A DNA stretch of 64,000 bases from Datnioides undecimradiatus (Eukaryota; Chordata; Actinopteri; Lobotiformes; Datnioididae). Below, piece after piece: positions 58,928 to 64,000 of this stretch. The stretch is from contig WARS01000029.1 of the NCBI GenBank assembly GCA_008933995.1, positions 17,607,131-17,671,130 of the forward strand, read 5' to 3'. Position 1 is the stretch's first letter. Each line of letters opens with the position of its first letter. The position numbers were made by a program, and so were the translations under genes. The notes below the pieces were generated by a model that searched no databases, was not told where the DNA came from, and saw nothing but the letters and a program-made list of their open reading frames with translations.

Positions 58928-61900
58928 GCTGTGTAGAGTTGAGGAAGTAAAGATCTAATTTCACTTTCCCACCAGACAATTAACCATCTTACTAAGCCCC
59001 TAATAGTTACTGTTGCCAGACATGACATATATGCAGTTCACTGTGGCAACAGTGGCAGATTTATTACATTAAATAGTGTTGTGTTTATTCAAACAGCCCA
59101 GCATTGCTCGCTTGGGTCCTCCTCCATTTTTATTTATTAGCTTATGGGCAATAGGGAGCGCAAACGGTCAAGCTAATGCGCCCTATGCTGGACCACAAAA
59201 TGATCGGATACTCTAATTTTGAATTCCAACGAGTCATTTCAGTTCTAAATGCATTTTTTTCTTTCTTCTAAACTGTAGTTCAAATTTCAAATAAAAAAAA
59301 TACAAGGCGTCATTACACATGGGCAGGATGTTCAGTGTTTAATTATAAATTCTATGTCATATGTTGTTTAAATTTGTTTAGCTGCTTAGCTAACATCCTT
59401 GGACAAGCGGCAAGGAAGAGGTTTGATTTATACTTCATGAGTATAGTTCACATTTTCACCATTTCTCCTCATGAAACATTACAAGAGAAACAAACGTTTG
59501 GATGAGGACTGAACAGTGTGCTTAGTGAATGTCAGATAACGATTTTTTGCAGGGGTTTCGGGAGTATAAACTCCCCCAAATCCAACAGCTCAGGCCTGCT
59601 GGCTTGCTTAGCTTACAGCCTGGATAAAATAGCACCCTCAACTGGCTTTCATGCGCCAGCTGTGTGCAGGTATTTTTTTCAAAACATCAGTTACTATGGC
59701 TCCGATTCCTTATCAACAAAGGATCTTTTTTACAACATGTAAAGTCTGACTCAAGAGATATAATACTCAGATATACATGCATACACAGAATACCTCTGCA
59801 GTGTGCCGCATGTCTCCTCATCTGTCTGCCTTTCCGAGCACACGGATCCAGTGCACTCAGACAGAGAGTGCCTCTGAAAGAAAAATGTGTCGGTCAAACA
59901 GTGTGGAAACAAAAACAGACCTTTGAAAGGGTGTCGTATGGGTTTTTCGCAGTGGTGCATAAGAGGTCTGTAAGTAGGCAACATACGAGTAATAATACAC
60001 CAGACATTTCCATGGGGGGCAAACTAAGGGTCAGATAGGAACTGTAAGCTGATATTTAGACATTGCCATTAGCCCCGGTACAGCTGAGGAAAATGATTGA
60101 AGTGCCAGATGGGGAAGTGAGAACTAGTTTGGTCTGACGGTGTCATATTGGGTCATGGCATCCACAACAAAACCCACCGAGCTCAGCAATCATTTGAATC
60201 CACATTTCATTTCTACTTTTGTGGTGGATCATGTGCAGACCTTTTTGTTGTTGCTTCTGTATTGTTGAGATCAGTAGCGAGAAAGGTAGCACCGGAAAAC
60301 TCACAATTACTATAAGAAGAACAGGTTCTCAGAGGAACTCATCCTCACTAAGCCAGGGGGGCTTTCACGAGATGTCACTTTGCATCTGTTTTTACAGGGC
60401 TGCTTAGGATTTGGTGGGTGAGTGTAAATATATAACACATACACGACTAGAGTTGAATGCGTTCATCTTAAGATGAGAAAAGTTCCCAATGTGGTCCATG
60501 TGCGTGTAATTTAAATTTCTGTAGAAGAGACACGAATCAGAACACAGTCTTGAACTCTTCTACTTCATTTTCACTGCGTTTCGCAACACGGGGGTTTTTA
60601 AAAAGCAATTCATTTGTGATGAAATATCTACCACTATCTGTTTGTACAAAGCGACAATATCTGCAGTGCAATGTGGATGCATTTTATTGTGGCCTAGCTT
60701 CTCAATGTCCAATTCCCTAGAGTTCATTTTTACACGGGAAACCTTGAATAGATTGGTCCCACCAGATGGAAAAGTACACTGGTATTCTGGGTATTTGGCA
60801 GTCAGTGGGGGAAGAAAAGGCAGGTATTTGGAGGTATTTGGATACATAGTGGACAGACAGGAGGTGGATAAAGAGGATGAGAGTGAGAACAATAGAGTGT
60901 GTATCTCTAGAGTAGCCTGCCTTGGGGTGGAAGAAGAGTCAGACAGTCTGTGTTTGTCATTAAAGGAGAATTTTCAATGGAGAAAACAGATGAGCACTTC
61001 TTATCTGATGATTCCTGACAGCTGTGATCAGACAGGAGGGGGATCAGTCCGCGTGGGTACATGCTTTATGTGCCCTTTTATGTGTTGTTTTCATAGTGAT
61101 AATAGGACATGGCTCATTTTCTCCCAAAGACCACCCGTGCTACTGCAAATGTGCTCTATGATTTCTTCTGTTTGACTGAAGGTTGAAGTTACAACAATAA
61201 CACTCAACATTTTAATGTACCGTCACCGAGTCATTTAATTGCTGAGCTGTGATTTATTTCTGTGGCCGTATGCCAGAAGAGTTTTCATTTTTTGTTCAGC
61301 TTTGTTGTGCTGTTATAAACCAAAGCCAGCATGCCTCTTTTTCTTAAGCATTTAGTTGTTGAGCACTGAACATCAACAGTTCAGTCACTCACTTAATAGC
61401 GGCCATTTTTCACTGTCACGTCTGCTGTTTCCTGACCGAGCTCTGACTCCATCTGGCTCAGTAAATCGGAGCCATTGAGAATAACTGTCCAAAAAGAAAT
61501 GAGGAAAGACACAGATGATTAAACAGAAGGGAGCATGATGAGCTGGTGAGCTGATGGAGAGGCAGATAATGGGATGGGATATCCGAAGTTCAGGAGGCTG
61601 TTTGTCTTATCAGTCTAAACTAGAGCCTGACCCATATCAGTCAGTATTAGTCTTATTATAGACACATATTCACATACATGGACATATAATCTTATCTGTA
61701 TCAGCATATATGTACCTGGTATGCACTGATATGAAAACTTTTTTAAAAATTATTTTTGTGGTATATAATGCAGAAAATATGTCTGTGGTAATATATTGGC
61801 ATTAGTAATACAAAGAACATCTAACTGACACGTATTCTTAAATATAGTTTTTTGTTTAGTAAAACAGCCCTATGAATACCTTTTCATGGTCACATCAGTG

Positions 61901-62227
61901 AAAAATCTGTGCACTGTCCACATAGAAAAGGTGTATTTTCCTTTGCGCTCAAAAAAAACCATTATTTAGTCTGCTACTAAATCAGTCATCAGTATGTCAA
62001 CTTAATCAATTCAGTGTTTTGGAGGCACAATTATAGGCCCTCTATACTTTCGATTTCTCCCTCTAAAACTGAAAAACACTTTGCAATGTAATCTAGACTT
62101 TGCTCCGCACTGGTGAGTGAAGATAAAGCATTCATTGTCTCTTCACATTATCTCATAGATAGGAGAAATTTGTTACTACTCACATTTCACTCAACTGCTG
62201 TCTTTAGCACTGCTCCCTCTCGGTCCA
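58928..62227. other. AT-rich interval, one unexplained open frame
   Basis: The 177-codon plus frame at 60642-61175 and the 124-codon frame at 59664-60038 are the longest here. Neither shows a domain, signal peptide or convincing exon boundaries, so they are not called as genes. Confidence 0.4.
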
Positions 62228-62372
62228 TGACCTCTCTGTTTTTCTGCCTTTATTGGACGGTTTACAATGCAGGGACAGACAGGAGAAAAGGGGAGAAGGA
62301 AGGGGGTATCTCATGCAACACAGATCCCCAGCTTATACTGTATGTGCACCTTAACCATTTGACTACCGTGCT
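62228..62372 (+). repeat. SINE-like repeat remnant
   Basis: The segment reads TGCCTTTATTGGACGGTTTA, then AGGGACAGACAGGAGA, a purine-rich stretch, CATGCAACACAGATCCCCAG and GCACCTTAACCATTTGACTA. This follows the layout of a tRNA-related repeat common in percomorph fish (GCGCCTTAACCAACTGAGCTA type end). Decay is substantial. It overlaps the open frame 62113-62385, which is not a gene. Confidence 0.5.
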
Positions 62373-64000
62373 GTTTCATTCATGAGCTCTATTAAATTTA
62401 ACTTGCAAAAATCTAAAGAAATATACATATAATCAGATATTGTTTGCAAGATTAGCTATGAGCATTCAGTCATTTCTAGAAGAGCACATACTCATGCTGG
62501 AAAAGAGCACTATGGCCTCTGGAAAGAAACATTGTTTTGCCTTGTGTTTTTTTAGTTTCACATGCCTAAAGGATGAACACTAACCTGTTTTGCCACAGTG
62601 AATCATGTCTCAAAAGTCTGGCTGCCTTCAACAGCTGTCCCAGTATGATATTCCTCTCAAGGTCGCAGAGTTTTTGTATTACAGGCCTCTCGTGCTCTGT
62701 TGTGAAATAAAGCAGGATATTGCTGGGGTCACGTGCAATATCAGTGAACATAAACAGTTTTGAATTTATCATTCTGAAGTCCTCTCAGAACTAATGATTT
62801 ATCACCATGCGGGATTATGATAATATTATTAGATCTTATTATAACTGCAAAGCTTTTTAATCATCAGCAGGATGTTTGTCAATGCTGCTGCAGGTCACTT
62901 GATTACTTTGGAGGGAAAAATGACACAGTCAAAGTGTCTACCACTTCTGCGGAAATGTTTTAGCTGCACAAGCACTATAACCTGTGGAAAAAAAGAGTAA
63001 GCAGTCAGGATTGAGGGATGGTATTTGGAGCAAAGGAGACGGCTTGAATTCACCTCTTTAAAGAATATTCATAACTGCGATTTCAAACAACTATCTGCAA
63101 TAAGTACAGATTCAGCAAACCCGTACAAGAAATCATTTTTAACATAGAGGAAGTGGAAATTTCATATTATCCCCATTTGCCAAAGTCATTGCAGTGTTTT
63201 GCTCATTTGTTCTTCTTTTCCACTCGTGCACACTTTGCCCTCTTGAAACCTTCACACAAGTAAAACTGGGAAAGCAAGAGAATGAGTTTGTGTCAGGCAA
63301 TGTAACGAGGTCATGTTAAGAGTCAATAAATTATCTACGTTTCGATCTGAGACTCGTGAACTGAAACCAACTCATAAAAACCTGGTGTTGTCTGACATGT
63401 ATCTACTTCTTAGTTTACAAGAAATCTAGATTAATATCGTGAGCCACATCCTCTGCCTGAGCTGTGATGCAGCAGAATATCATGTCCTGGATATCATTCA
63501 CTCTTTGAGGGCTTATTTCCAATGATACATTATATGTTCAGGAGCCAAAATGACTGGATGTCATTCTCCTTTAGTTTCTGATAGAAATATTAAATTGGAC
63601 AAACACTGGACCTTTGGCCTTCCAGATCTTAGACTGGAAAGACACTCAACACCTAATTAAGTGTTCCACTGTGACTCTAATGCTCCTAGCTTGCCTTCAG
63701 AGAAAAGTCAGGAAGACATGGAGGATTCCCTGGGCAATGTGCAGGTTATTCCAACCAGGTAGCTCCTGCCCTGACCTAGTTTTTAGCAAGTGCAATTTAT
63801 TATTTTTGCTAGATCTGAAATGAAATATAGGAACACATGGAAGACAAGAGGTCAGCAGAAATTTTGCCCCAGCTGTTAGTGAAGTGTGGTGCGACTGCTG
63901 CTCCTGACCATCTCACTAGCTTCCTTATGCAAATAATGATGTGCCATCAATGTGGGAATATAGACATGAAGAAGCTTAGAAATGAAGCTTCTGTTTTCAA
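62373..64000. other. Terminal interval, no gene seen
   Basis: Unique AT-rich sequence with only short open frames. Confidence 0.5.

Overview
The window looks like nuclear DNA of a ray-finned fish, most likely a spiny-rayed (percomorph) teleost. The evidence is very short GT-AG introns (81-260 nt), abundant CA/GT microsatellites, remnants of dispersed repeats whose consensus motifs I recall from percomorph genomes, and a family of haemopoietic-type serine proteases typical of fish immune gene clusters. No prokaryotic gene organisation, rRNA or tRNA was seen.

The only convincing protein-coding content is a minus-strand tandem cluster of granzyme / mast-cell-protease-like S1A serine proteases at about 42.5-54.7 kb, here labelled A to D by coordinate. 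Each intact copy has five exons with the family's intron phases (1, 2, 0, 0): exon 1 signal peptide, exon 2 mature N-terminus and catalytic His, exon 3 catalytic Asp, exon 5 catalytic Ser. Copy A (42534-43903, 252 aa) and copy D (53359-54681, 242 aa) keep the full triad and an acidic propeptide dipeptide before IIGG. Copy C (48970-50400, 249 aa) has intact frames and splice sites, but its catalytic serine is replaced by glycine (GDGGAP), it has lost both cysteines of the 168-182 disulfide, and it has a basic residue instead of an acidic one before the mature N-terminus. Copy B (about 45216-45957) is a pseudogene: part of exon 2 is fused to exon 4, exon 3 is gone, splice sites are lost and exon 5 is frameshifted. 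B shares the serine loss with C, so the catalytic defect appears to predate their separation. A pairs with D and B with C in features and flanking sequence. The duplicated units include the promoter (a TTTAAA box) and, in A, C and D, a 3' block with possible polyadenylation signals.

The left part (1 to about 37 kb) holds no gene I can support. It contains many GT/CA tracts, purine- or pyrimidine-biased tracts, a GATA array, a long compound TG/TA microsatellite, degraded MITE-like elements, a fragment of a LINE reverse transcriptase (YADD box near 23.1 kb) and one copy of a ~310 bp dispersed repeat whose second copy lies at 38.3 kb. Several AT/GC-balanced unique stretches (16.0, 28.7-29.8, 30.4, 32.5 and 36.3 kb) could be conserved non-coding elements, but this cannot be shown from one sequence. 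The right part (55-64 kb) is AT-rich and gene-poor, with one SINE-like remnant and a perfect 12-bp hairpin.

The most interesting biology is the protease cluster: two apparently active proteases flank a pair descended from a serine-less ancestor, one decayed and one still an open pseudoprotease with a different activation signature.
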